Assembly (NCBI RefSeq): GCF_031755915.1
Contig: NC_083381.1
Coordinates: 3,794,501 to 3,858,500, forward strand
DNA: 64,000 nucleotides
Origin: Ziziphus jujuba
Taxonomy: Eukaryota > Streptophyta > Magnoliopsida > Rosales > Rhamnaceae
Direction of reading: 5' to 3'
Shown here: piece after piece, positions 12,792 to 23,639 of the stretch
Numbering within the stretch: position 1 is the stretch's first letter
Layout of the letters: each line of letters begins with the position of its first letter
Notes under the pieces: generated by a model
Told to the model about the DNA's origin: nothing
The model's database searches: none
What the model saw: the letters and a program-made list of their open reading frames with translations, nothing else
Made by a program: the position numbers and the translations under genes

Positions 12792-13047
12792 TGTAGAAAG
12801 GTGTAGGTTCTTATTTAATTTATTAGGAGGATTTATATTATTTTAGGATATTTACTTATTTAGTTTGTTTCGTAATAAATAGGATCAGTCCGTTGACTGA
12901 TTGCTTAGAATTTGATTTCCCTGATTTACAGGGATTATTTTTCTAGTTTTATGGGTTGAAATGTCAACCATATCTATGTTAAATAGGCTTGTAATTCTTT
13001 TTCAGAGGAAAATGAGAATTTCGTCCCTCTCATCTCAAAAATCTACA
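12792..13047 (+). repeat. 5' LTR of the copia element
   Basis: It begins TGTAGAAAGGTGTAGG and ends AAAATCTACA, with TGTAG/CTACA inverted ends. It matches 17600-17857 along its length with scattered substitutions. Confidence 0.92.
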
Positions 13048-13062
13048 TGGTATTAGAGCTTG
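13048..13062 (+). promoter_or_regulatory. Primer binding site, initiator-methionine tRNA type
   Basis: TGGTATTAGAGCTTG follows the 5' LTR directly. It resembles the TGGTATCAGAGC site, complementary to the 3' end of tRNA-Met, that is common in plant copia elements, with one C-to-T difference in the core. Confidence 0.8.
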
Positions 13063-13103
13063 TTTTGGAACCCTAATTTCTTCATTGCCATTTTCTCACC
13101 ACC

Positions 13104-16100
13104 ATGACTAAGTACGGAATGAACTCACAGTCCTCTTCCTCAGAAGTCAGTTTAAAACCCGAGCAAATTCCCTCAGTGAACATTCAAGAAAATTCATCTT
13201 TTATTATCACCAATTTCAGACTTAATAGCCATAATTTTCTTCAATGGTCACAATCCATTCTCATGTATGCCTGCGGCAAAGGGAAGGACAAATATCTCAC
13301 AAGCAAGGCCTCCATTCCGAAAAAATCAGATCTTAAGTATCGGACCTCGAAAGCGGAAAACCACATGGTTATGTCATGGTTAATCAATTCTATGACCACC
13401 AAAGTAGGAGAAAAATTTTTGTTTTACAAGACAGCCAAAGAGATTTGAGAAGCAGCACGTGAAACCTACTCCAGTTCAGAAAACACTTCAAAGTTGTTCG
13501 AGATTGACACCAGACTTCATGACCTGCGACAAAGGGATTTAAATGTCACCCAATATTTTAATATACTTCACAATGCTAGCAGCATCTTGATATGTGTGAG
13601 ATATATTTCTAGAAATGTCCTGGTGATGCTGCTTTGTATAAGAAAATTGTTTAACAAAAGAGATCGTTCAAGTTTCTTCTCGGTCTCAACAAAGACCTAG
13701 GCGAGGTAAGGGGAAGAATCATGGGAATTAAATGCCTATCTACACTTCGAGAAGCGTTTTCAGAAGTTCGATGGGAGGAGAGCCGAAGGAAACTAATGAT
13801 GATAGGTGATTCCAGCATTGCTCCAATTGTGGAAGGCTCAACCCTATACACACATAATTCTTCTCAAGATAATAAACTGAAAAGGGGAAGTCGTGGTGCA
13901 AACATTGCAGAGACCCATGCACACTAAGGAAATGTGTTGGAAAATACATGAAAAACCAGCAGAGTGAAGCTTAATAGTGTACGGAATGATCGTGAGAGCC
14001 GCGCCCATACTACTACAACATCGGATGATACCAACGTTGCCGAAACCAATCCCTTTACCAAGTAACAACTCAATGCATTGTAGAAGATATTTGGTCAGAT
14101 TTCTAATTCTTCTCAATCGACTCCAACGACTTCACAACAGCATACTAGTATGTTAGCACACGAAGGTACTCTCTCTTCTGCCTTCATTACAAAAGTCACA
14201 AAGTCAAAGCCTTGGATAGTCGATTTGGGAGCCTCCGATCACATGACAGGTGATATTAGTATTTTTTTAGCACTATAAGCCGGCTCATGGTGTTTCTACA
14301 ATAAGAATAACAAATGGTTCACTCTCAAAAGTGGCTGGACCAGGAACAATACAATTAACAGAAGATTTGCTTCTCTCTTCTGTACTTTATGTACCGAACT
14401 TAGATTGTAATTTGATTTCCATAAGCAAACTTACTAATAATTTGAATTATGTAACTAAATTCTATCCAAATTTGTGTGAATTTCAGGCAATGGATTCGGG
14501 GAAGGTGATTGGCAGTCCTGAGCTATGTGGTGGACTCTATTTGCTCAAAGAAAGTACTTCACTTCATCAAAAAGTTCCTTAGACAAGTTGTGTATTTCAA
14601 TCTATTTTCAATTTTGTGTCAATTTTGGATGAAAATAAAGTTATGTTATGGCATTTTCGTCTCGGTCATCTAAACTTTGTGTATTTTGAAAAGATGTTCC
14701 CTCAATTGTTTCATAATAAAAGTTCCAATTTTTATCATTGTGAAATCTGCCAACTTGCTAAGCACACTAGACATATCTATCCAACCATCTAATATACACC
14801 CTTATATCCATTTTCTATGATCCATAGTGACATTTAAGGACCTTCAAGAATTAAAAATATAAAGGGAATTCGTTGGTTTATGACTTTCATTGATGACCAC
14901 ACTAGAATCATATGAACCTTTCTCATGAAAGAAAAATCAGAAATAAGGGCAATCTTCAGATCTTTTCACTCGATGATTAAGATCCAATTTAAAAGCAAAA
15001 TTCAGGTCCTAAAAACTGATAATGCCAAGGAATATTTCAATTCTGTTTTTGGTCCTATCTATTGGAACAAGGCATTATACACTTGAGCTCATGTGTTGAT
15101 ACCCCTCAACCAAACGGTGTGGCAGAGAGGAAAAATAAACACCTGCTTGAAGTAGCTCAATCAATCATGTTCTCCAGCAATGTTCCTAAATATTTTTGTA
15201 GGGAAGCTATCTTAACAGCTACTAATCTTATTAACAGAATGCCAAGCCAAGTCCTAAAATTTCAAAATCCCCGTCAGGTTCTTATCTCAAATCTTCCACT
15301 TAAAGTTCTTTGGGTGTTTAGCTTTTGTCACATTCATCATCATAACTGAATCAAACTTGACCAAAAATCACTCAAGTGTATCATTTTAGGTTACTCATCC
15401 AATCAAAAAGGATATAAATGCTACTCACCTCTTACTAGAAAAATATATATCTCCATGCATATCACATTCTTTGAGCACCAGTCCTACTTTCCCAAACTTG
15501 AAATTCAGATGGAGCATTTGAGGGAATATCAGTTTTGGGACATTCTGCAAGACATTCACTCCTAATTTTCTCACTCTCATCATCCTCAAAAATCCTCGAT
15601 AACCCATTCTCATCCTCATCAAAATGATCTGAGTCTTTACGAATCTACCTGAACCTTAAAACACTCACATAGCCCTACCTGAATCTATCAAACCTACCCG
15701 AACAGATCAGCTCGAACCTCTTCCATAGCTACCAGAGACCAACAATGAACAGGAACTTCAAGTTTATGTTAGAAAGAGGAGGAAACCGATTGAGCATATG
15801 GAGGAAACCGACTGAGCATATGGAGCACACTACACAAATTAGGCAAGGTCAAAAACTGGAACCAGTTCCTCTTGCTTCAGAAATTTGTACAGGTATGGAT
15901 CCATCAAATCATGAGGTTACTAGTCCTATTGTTGATAATTCTGACTTGCCTATCGCAAGGAAAAGTGTTTGATCATGCACAAAATACCCCATTGGACACT
16001 ATGTTGCTTATGAGAAGCTACTGCCTCCTATAGTGCATTTGTTTTAGCTCTTGATAATACGCAGGTTCCAAACTCTATTCAAGAAGCTCTAAGAATTCCA

Positions 16101-17592
16101 GCATGGAAACCAACAGTGGCAGAAGAACTCAGGGCACTAGAAAGCAATGGTACTTGGACACTTTCAAAGCTTCCTCATAGGAAGAAACCAGTGGGGTGCA
16201 AGTGGATATTACGGTTAAGTACTAGGCAGATGGGAGAATTGAGAGGTACAAAGCCTGTTTGGTAGCGAAGGGCTTCACGTAGTCTTACGGTATTGATTAT
16301 CAGGAGACATTTACACCTGTTGCCAAGCTTAATACAATCCGAATTCTACTCTACCTTGCAGTGAATCAAGACTGGCCACTACACCAACTTGATGTCAAGA
16401 ATACGTTCCTAAATGGCAATCTAGAAGAAAAAGTATACGTTGAAGTACCTCCGGCATTAGAGAATTCCTCCGACAGTCGAATGGTATGTAAAGTCAAGAA
16501 AGCAGTGTATGGTTTAAAATAGTCACCTCATGCTTAGTTTAATAGGTTTGCCAAAACAATAGTCTCATAAAGATATAAACATTATCAAGGTGATCATACA
16601 TTGCTTGTGAAATTCTCATATGAGAAGAAGATTGCTATCCTAATTGTGTACGTTGATGATATTATCCTAACTAGAAACTATGAAGAGGAGATTATCAAGT
16701 TGAAGAAGCTGCTTGCTACCAAATTTGAAATTAAGGATTTTGGCCCCCTCATATACTTTCTAAAGATGGAGATTGCTCGATTCAAGAAAGGAATTCTTCT
16801 CTCAAAGGAAGTACATCCTAGATTTACTCAATGAAACGGGTATGCTTGGATGTAAACCAATCAATACCCTGATGGATCCCAATAAGAAGATGAAGACAAG
16901 TGAAGAGAGTACTCCAGTGGACATATCAAAGACTAGTGGGAAAATTGATATACCTCTCACACACCAGACCAAACATTGCATTCTCAATTAATGTGGTAAG
17001 TTAGCATATAAACAATCCAATAAGAGATCATCTACAAGCTATGTATTGGATTTTGAGATACTTAAAGATGACACCAGGGCATGGATTGTTCAAGAAATGT
17101 GAAAACCGAGAGATAGAGATCTACACAGATGCAAGCTGGATTGGAGAGTTGACTGACAAAAGATATACAACTGGCTATTGTTCATATATGTTGGGAAATC
17201 TAATGACATGGAGAAGCAAGTAACAATTAGTGGTTTCCAGAAGCAGTGCTGAGTCAGAATATCTTGCACTTGCTCTAGGCATCTGTGAGGGAATGTGGCT
17301 TCAAAGATTGCTTAGCGAACTTGAAGCCATCACAGAATACACTACAAGAATGCTTTTAGATAGCCGAGCTGCTATCATTATTGCTAAAACTCCAATTCAT
17401 CATGATAGGGCAAAACACATTGAGATAGATAGACATTTTATCTCTGAGAAGGTCAACAATGAGATAGTTCAACTGACCTACATTCCTACAAGTTTGCATT
17501 CAGCTGAAATCTTCACCAAAGCTCTTCCAAGGACCAGTTTCGAAGAATTCCGCTCCGAGCTGGGGTTGTATAACATATACAACCCAGCTTAA
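13104..17592 (+). pseudogene. Copia gag-pol polyprotein, multiply broken
   Basis: Gag starts at 13104 (MTKYGMNSQSSSS) and stops at TGA 13446; a zinc-knuckle-like WCKHCRDPC is at about 13893. The protease core PWIVDLGASDHMTG is at about 14212. Pre-integrase WHFRLGH and CEIC are near 14650-14750. Integrase residues appear in FIDDH (about 14890), TDNAKEY (about 15020) and NGVAERKN (about 15115). Reverse transcriptase YVDD is at 16649-16660. RNase H shows YTDASW near 17120 and SRSSAESEY near 17240. Stops such as 13446 and TAA at 17221, plus several frameshifts, prevent a full product. Confidence 0.9.
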
Positions 17593-17599
17593 GAGGAAG
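17588..17599 (+). promoter_or_regulatory. Polypurine tract of the copia element
   Basis: The purine-rich AAGAGGAAG at 17591-17599 directly precedes the 3' LTR, the expected place for second-strand priming. Confidence 0.75.
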
Positions 17600-17857
17600 T
17601 GTAGGAAGGAGTAGGTTTTTATTTAATTAATTAGGAAGATTTATCTTATTTTAAGATATTTACTTATTTAGTTTGTTTCCTAATAAATAGGATCAGCCTA
17701 TTGATTGATTCCTTAGAATTTGATTTTCCTAATTTACAGGGATTGCTTTCCTAGTTTTGTGGACTAGAATGTCAGCCACATGTCTATGTTAAATAGGCCT
17801 GTAATTCTTTTTTAGAGGACAATGAGAATTTCATCCCTCTCATCTCAAAAATCTACA
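17600..17857 (+). repeat. 3' LTR of the copia element
   Basis: It begins TGTAGGAAGGAGTAGG and ends AAAATCTACA. Shared words with the 5' LTR include ATTTACTTATTTAGTTTGTT and CCCTCTCATCTCAAAAATCT. ATAAC follows as the right target duplication. Confidence 0.92.
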
Positions 17858-17862
17858 ATAAC

Positions 17863-18361
17863 AAAATGTAAAATTTAGTGGATCAAAGGTGTTTACAGAA
17901 TTATTTACTATAAGGTATTTATATTTGTATTTTTTTTAATAAAAAATACTATAATGCATGTAATTTTATATTTGATTTGAAAACATGTACTTATTACATT
18001 TGTAAATTCAGGCAAGTTAATAAAAAGGAACGATAACAGCATGACTTTCTTTTTCTTTCTTCCATCTGTACACATTTATTGTGCTTTTAAGGTTTTTGTG
18101 TATGTGAATCCTCTACTTATCCAATTTTTATCTTAAATTCAGGAGCCACAATGCAAAAATCATTACTTTAACATATGCATCTTTACATTTGTGATAATTT
18201 TTCTTGAAATAGATTAATTTTAAATATAACTTATTTTCATTTTGCTTTTATAATATATATATATATTTTTTTGTATAAATACAAAGAGAAACCATCATTC
18301 ATCAAATTTGAAGTTCCATTTGATATGTACAAAATTCTTTAGCCAGGGAGCAAATTCATAC
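17863..18361. other. Intron of the ACD6-like pseudogene upstream of the copia insertion
   Basis: On the minus strand this follows the GT donor at 18361-18360. It is AT-rich, with a TA run near 18251-18262, and no coding sequence was seen. Confidence 0.6.
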
Positions 18362-19070
18362 CTTCATCATTGCATATTACTACCTCATGTAGAACACTTT
18401 TGCCATCAGGGCCACCCTAAACTGTTATATTTCGTATGATGTTCTTCCTTAATTTTTCAAGCACAAAGATGCAATACCCTCCCTTGACAGCCATATGAAG
18501 TGAAGTCTCACCAACATTATTAACAAAATACATGATCTCGTCATCTTCTTTAGCCAACATCCATGCGATGCCTAGATGTTTGAATCGCAATGCCTCGTGC
18601 AAGGCGGTGTCTTCTTTGTTATTCCTCGTTGTCATCATATCCCTGCAAAGTTCCATCCCAAGAGTTTTCGCATGCTTGATGAGGACCTTCACGATCAGAG
18701 TATGCCCATCTCTGGCTGCTATGTGGAGTGGAGTGTCTCCATCAATATTTGCTTGAAGCAACAATGGCAGACACTTGTGAAGAATCTCTTCTACAAATTT
18801 GGTTGGTTTTGCACTTTCTTGATCATTTTTGGCTTTGATGTAAATAGGGAGGATTGTGTTCTTGGTAGGAGTGGGTAAGCCTTCAAGATGATCTTTATTG
18901 TTCATGAACACATCAATCTTGCCATTTACTGCTGCCCTATACAGATCAGGTTCCATATGGGTTATGATCTCTGTTTCTTCATGCAATCTGGTGTTACCCA
19001 TTGTTTCAATTTTGACTTCTATGTTATTTTCTTCAAAGTTGTGTTTATATGTTGCTTCCTTAATTTCCAA
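18362..19070 (-). pseudogene. First ankyrin exon of the ACD6-like pseudogene
   Basis: The translated exon has ankyrin units such as DGDTPLHIAARDGHTLIVKV, KEDTALHEALRFKHLGIAWM and NNVGETSLHMAVKGGY. Codons continue past the TAG at 18417 as GGPDGKSVLHEVVICNDEG to a GT donor at 18361-18360 (AAG|GTATGA), so the TAG lies inside the ancestral exon. This supports a single premature stop rather than a natural end. Confidence 0.85.
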
Positions 19071-20401
19071 GTTGTTTCATTTTGGCTGGCATTTTCAAAT
19101 TATAAAGTCCATCATCACAGCCATACCACATTATTTTTACAGGAATCTGAAATAATTTATGTATATATATATATATATATGTAGAATGATTAGTAGTCGA
19201 CTAAAGCATAAATTATGGAATACAAGGTTCATTAACTAATCCAAAGTCAAAGTTTCAGTGGTGGTTTTCCATGTACTTGCAGGACAATTACTGGCATATC
19301 TTTTTTAATCTTGTTTTAATTTGTTTCCCTTACATGTCACTGACTTTCTCAGCTTTCTGAACTTTTTGTTTCTTTAACTCTTATGATTTAATTATATGTA
19401 TGCTTCCTTTTTCTTTTTTCTTTTTTCTTTTTTTTTTTTTTTTTTTTTTGGTCGACTATTTGTACGCTTTTGATTTGTGACAATATAGTGTATTTGTTTA
19501 TTTAATTTAATTTGCAAAATGATGCTATCCCAAATAAGATCTGTTAGAGTACTATCTAATAATATTAAAAAGGAAAAAGAAAAAAAAATTTCTCTGAATG
19601 AGTCCACCAAACATAGATGGTCTGGAAAAGAAAAGGACAACGAGGGAGGTAGCTTTCTCTCTCTCCTTCGGAAGACAGTAAAAACCACTGAAATGATTGA
19701 TCCAAAAGGTATTTAAATAAATGGACAATGTTGGTATCTTTTTTTTTTTTTTTTTTTTTTTTTTGGGAAAGATAATGTTACATATAACCTTGATTACATG
19801 AAATAACTAGTTAGGAGGTCCAACAACCTCTCTTTGACAATCTCTATAGACTGAAAATAATTTTCACTAGATCAAAAATCACACATCTGTAACCATGACC
19901 AAGTCCTTTGTATCATTGCTCCGCTTGATGAACCTATTGTTATATAGATGTCAAAAATCACACATATGTAACCATGACCAAGTCCTTTGTATCATTGCTC
20001 GACTTGATGAACCTATTGTTATATACAATAACACAGAGTTCCACTTTACTGTGCATAACACCAGAAATAACACGGTTTCAGAAAGTTAGACTAAAGAATG
20101 CAATGCTTGTTCTGAATTGACTGCTTATATCCATATCCAGATTAAATTAACCCGAGAGCCTAAAATGTCCTTGAATGGGGTTTTAATGATGCAAATCCAG
20201 TTAGCCACATCTCCTGTGTAGCCATTCTGGCACAACTAACATTAACTAATTAATATTAGGTCCTACATTTTATTCCTAACTCTCTTTGAAGTTCTCCAAA
20301 CATCACAGCATAATGTGTTTATGCAATTATGACGAGTTTTCCATACTGCAGAGATTTACAACAAAACCAACAAAGAATTTTTGTGGGAGTCTTATACTCA
20401 T
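19071..20401. other. Intergenic DNA between the ankyrin and kinase pseudogenes
   Basis: No gene recognised. It contains a TA run near 19160-19180, long poly-T runs near 19430-19450 and 19740-19764, and a two-copy tandem duplication at 19872-20025. The open frames at 19392-19716 are low-complexity Lys- or Ser-rich and look accidental. Confidence 0.5.
19872..20025. repeat. Two-copy tandem duplication, about 79-bp unit
   Basis: TCAAAAATCACACATCTGTA starts copy 1 at 19872 and the near-identical TCAAAAATCACACATATGTA starts copy 2 at 19951. Both continue through ACCATGACCAAGTCCTTTGT to CTATTGTTATATA. Only a few differences are visible, so the duplication is fairly recent. Confidence 0.9.
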
Positions 20402-20870
20402 CCTTTCGAGGTTTCTTAGGTGGTGATCAATAGCAGTAACTTTACATCATTAATTGGAGAGGGAGGATTGGAAAAAGTTTATTTTGGGATTCTGAAAGAC
20501 GGCTTTCAAGTGGCTGTCAAGTTACGCTCTTCATCATCAAAGCAAGGCCTCAAGGAATTTCAAGCTGCGGTAAAAACAGTCCATCTAGTTTTCCTATGTA
20601 TAGAAAGAACATACGCTTTTAATATATGCGCTTGCAAACTAATTTGTTACCATTCAGAATTTCATATGAAAGTCTTGATAGGAATTCATCACAGAAAATT
20701 AGGGCCTGTTTGGCCAATTGGTTTTAAAACAATTTTCTATTCTACAAAATAGAAAACTATTTAAAAAATTAAAAAAAAAAAAAATACCGTTTGGCCATCA
20801 AAAAAATGTTTTCACTGTTTTCAGGATATAATGAAACCCACCCACTGTTTTCACCCAATAGAATACGGCT

Positions 20871-21170
20871 CTTCGAACAGATCTCGGCTCTTGGTGTTCC
20901 AAGTTTTCGTTCTCTTCTCTTTCTATTTTTCGTTACTTCACCGATCTAGGTCTGAAATTTTCTATTTTTCTCATTTCGATTTTTCTCATTTCCTTCTCTT
21001 CTCTTTCAATTCTCTACGCAAAGTAAACCAAATACCCTCTAAGTCTTGATGGCTGATGCCCTCCGTGGTCCTTTCGATAGTAACACCACCTGAGAGAGAT
21101 GGGTCACCCTGAACCTGGACTCCACTGATCTCTCTTTAGTCTCATTTTTTCAAAATTTGTTCGAATAAGA
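20871..21170 (+). other. Possible captured 5' gene fragment within the insertion
   Basis: A CT-rich leader (TTCGTTCTCTTCTCTTTC and similar) precedes ATG at 21049. The frame reads MADALRGPFDSNTT, stops at TGA 21091, then continues in frame as ERWVTLNLDSTDLSLVS. Base composition is more balanced than the AT-rich remainder of the insertion. The protein was not recognised. It may be a host gene start picked up by a Pack-type element, or chance. Confidence 0.4.
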
Positions 21171-21234
21171 AATCCCCATCTCCTCTTTCTTGTAAGCTTT
21201 TTCATCCATTTTTCTATTTTTCGTAAATTCTTTT

Positions 21235-21268
<34 letters not shown>

Positions 21269-21412
21269 GGTTCTCATGTGCCTACTACTTTATGGTTGGT
21301 TGCTGCCTATGTTAATAACATGTAAAAAAAATTAGTAATTTGATTTTTATGCTAATATGAGATTTTATGGATATTTGGATATTATATTAGATTTATAAAA
21401 TTTAATTTTCTA

Positions 21413-21617
21413 ATTAGCAATAGTTATTTTATTAATTTTTTATATAAGATCAATTAAATTTAATAATTAATTAATAAAAAAATAATTGATTGATAATGTG
21501 GAGCACATAGAGTAAAATTAGCAATAGTTATTTTATTAATTTTTTATATAAGATCAATTAAATTTAATAATTAATTAATAAAAAAATAATTGATTGATAA
21601 TGTGGAGCACATAGAGT
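21413..21617. repeat. Two-copy tandem duplication, 104-bp unit
   Basis: ATTAGCAATAGTTATTTTAT starts at 21413 and again at 21517. Both copies run without visible difference to GTGGAGCACATAGAGT. The near-identity indicates a duplication younger than the host insertion. Confidence 0.93.
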
Positions 21618-23639
21618 GGAGAGGTATAGTTGTAGAAAGCCAATTATAAACCAATGAAAAAGTAAATACATTCAATAAAAAAAATATATATATATAGCTA
21701 TATACATACATATATATATATATATTATAATGTCAATCAATCAATAATAATAAATAAATAAATAAATTCAATGGAAAAAAAATGGTATATTATATTTTAA
21801 TATATATTTTATATTTTATATATATAATTCATTAATATTTGAATGAATTAATATTATATATATATATATATTTTATAGCTGTATATATTATAAGGTTTTT
21901 TTATTGAAAAAAAAAGAAAAATAAGAAAAATTGTTTAAAAGAATTTTGAAAACTATTTAGCCAAATATATTTTTTGATTTTTAGTTTTTGAAAATAATTT
22001 TCAAAGATCAGATTAAACATCATTTATTGTTATAAAATAAATAAAAATTATTTTTTATTTTTTATTTTTAAAATAATATTTTAAAAATTGAAATTAGAAA
22101 ACATGCCCAACAAAGCATGTTTTCTGCCTTTCTCTTATTGGATATTATAAGAAAGGTGACAGGATGGCAATCATCTATGATTATATGATTAATGGAAATC
22201 TGCAAAATCATTTATCAGCTGCTGATGATCACGTTGTACATTTATATTTCGTTTCCAACAAACAGAAGTTTCAGCTTCTACATTATTATAAGAGTGTATA
22301 TATATATATATAATATAATTGATATCTTCTAAAGCAGATACATGTAAAACTCTCACTTGGAGAGAGACTACAAATTGCAACTGATGCAGCACGAGGTCAA
22401 TGGACACCGAAAAATATAATACCAGTTTGGTTTTCTTATTGTTTTCTTCTTTCATATTTGTATTAGTGTAACTGTGTAATAATCAGACAACAAAAGAGAG
22501 TTGCAGGATTACCTACATACTACGTTAATAGCACAAAAAGCCCCACATCAAGGAGGAATAACAATCAACTAGCAACAGCCAGTTCGTCTACATCAACCAA
22601 ATCAAAAGGAGAACGTGGAATTTCCCAGTTAGAGAGTTCATAAAAAGAAAAAATTATAAGAGTCTCTTAGAGAAAGCTTTTCAACTTGAATTTGCTTCCC
22701 TAGCAGCAATCTTACAGCGAAACCTTTCAAATCTGTGTCTCAGCAGTAAAATGTTATCATACCACAGCCTGAGTTTCTTTGACTACCTAACGGCCGCATC
22801 ACCCCTCCATTCAACATGTGACCAAGTTTTTTTTCCAACAAAATCCTAGAAGCCAGATCAATATATGATCATTTCTCTGCTTTCTTACAGTGGATATAAA
22901 AAGCACAAGAAATGACCTTAAAAATACATTGCTTAATCAATGTTTAGGCCTTGCGAATAAGCTGGTTCAGAAGTTTCCACCAATTATGTGTAAGGTTTAC
23001 TTTCAGATCATTGTATTAGATAAGCCTCCGACTCTAATTGGTAATAGAGATTGGTATATTAAACTGAATCTAGATGACCACCAAATTACATGGTCCAAGA
23101 AATGAAAGCTCCTGCTACACATAAGAAAGTTTACCATCATCTTTCACTTATTCTTCGAATGATAAGGGTCTAATAAGTTTTGCATTTCTCGATTAAATAT
23201 GGAATATTAGATTGTTTTGGAACCATTACTTATGCAGGTATTACAACAACAGAAAGCTGAATGGGAAAAGTGATGTCTATAGCTTTGGTTGGAGCTAATG
23301 ATTGGCTACAGTCCAGTTTTAACCAAGGCTTAGAAGAAGCCATGCACATCGATCAATGGCTAAGTCTTTAAGTTCGACAGAAAGGATATATCGAAAGGAT
23401 AGCTGATCCAAGAATTGAAGGAAACTACAACATTTCTTGTACCTGTAAAGCTATAGAGATAGCAATGTCCTGCATACCATCGAAAGCAAACGACTGGCTA
23501 GATATATGTGATGTGTATCATCAATTAAGAAGTGTTCGGAAGAGGCAGTGTCAATCGATTCAGATCAAGAAACGAACGCTGAAGATAGCCCGTTAAAAGA
23601 GATTAACATATTTGGTAGTAGCTCATAGAGTAATATACA

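Larger units (their letters stand above)
12792..17857 (+). mobile_element. Ty1/copia LTR retrotransposon, 5,066 bp
   Basis: The element has two related LTRs of 256 and 258 bp (TGTAG...CTACA), a primer binding site, a degraded gag-pol, a polypurine tract and a near-perfect 5-bp target duplication. Domain order is gag, protease, integrase, reverse transcriptase, RNase H, which defines copia. It is inserted in an intron of the ACD6-like pseudogene, in the opposite orientation. The LTRs differ at many positions and the coding region has many stops, so this is not a recent insertion. Lineage within copia was not determined. Confidence 0.93.
11297..19070 (-). pseudogene. ACD6/ITN1-like ankyrin-repeat PGG-domain membrane protein, pseudogene split by a copia element
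   Basis: Known relatives are plasma-membrane ankyrin proteins linked to defence and stress signalling. The minus strand carries an N-terminal ankyrin exon (18362-19070), a central ankyrin exon (about 12039-12721) and a C-terminal PGG-domain exon (11297-about 11850). The 5.07-kb copia element at 12792-17857 lies between the first two, in opposite orientation. Lesions: in-frame TAG at 18417, frameshifts near 12520 and 12425, and in-frame TGA at 11765. No in-frame ATG starts the longest frame; the first is at 18999-19001, and a later Met (HMEPDLYRAA) is where relatives often begin. It may have been inactivated before or after the insertion. Confidence 0.85.
20699..22126. mobile_element. MITE-like insertion inside a kinase exon, carrying a possible captured gene start
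   Basis: The kinase reading IHHRKL is cut at TAGGGCCTGTTTGGCCAA (20699) and resumes at CTCTTATTGG (22127), where relatives have IHHRNLxSLIGY, so the break lies between adjacent codons. The left end resembles hAT-type MITE termini. The right end, reverse-complemented (GCTTTGTTGGGCATGTTTTC), resembles it only weakly, and no clear 8-bp target duplication remains. Inside are a pyrimidine-rich leader with an ATG (about 20860-21130), a poly-T run and a 104-bp tandem duplication. Confidence 0.6.
20402..23627 (+). pseudogene. LRR-receptor-like serine/threonine kinase (LRR-I type) pseudogene, kinase part only
   Basis: Pieces of one kinase domain lie in order. A glycine-rich loop and ATP-binding lysine appear at about 20420-20572 (SLIGEGGLEKVYFGILKDG, then QVAVK, ending KEFQAA before a GT donor). 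IHHRKL is at about 20682-20698. SLIGYYKKGDRMAIIYDYM is at about 22127-22185, then LSLGERLQIATDAARG near 22353-22400. YYNNRKLNGKSDVYSFG follows an AG acceptor near 23238, and a C-lobe tail with ADPRIEGNYNIS and KAIEIAMSCIPSKANDWL runs to about 23627. The catalytic HRD and DFG parts are lost or unrecognisable, there are frameshifts and deletions, and no malectin-like or LRR part is seen upstream. The piece around 22890-23100 may contain further decayed kinase sequence. Confidence 0.85.

Noticed and set aside
20420..20752. Intact small kinase gene
   Set aside because: The open frame runs from the kinase N-lobe into an intron; the rest of the kinase lies downstream in broken pieces.
21031..21051. 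Promoter and start of a new chimeric gene
   Set aside because: The frame stops after 14 codons and there is no evidence for transcription; it is kept only as a possible captured fragment.
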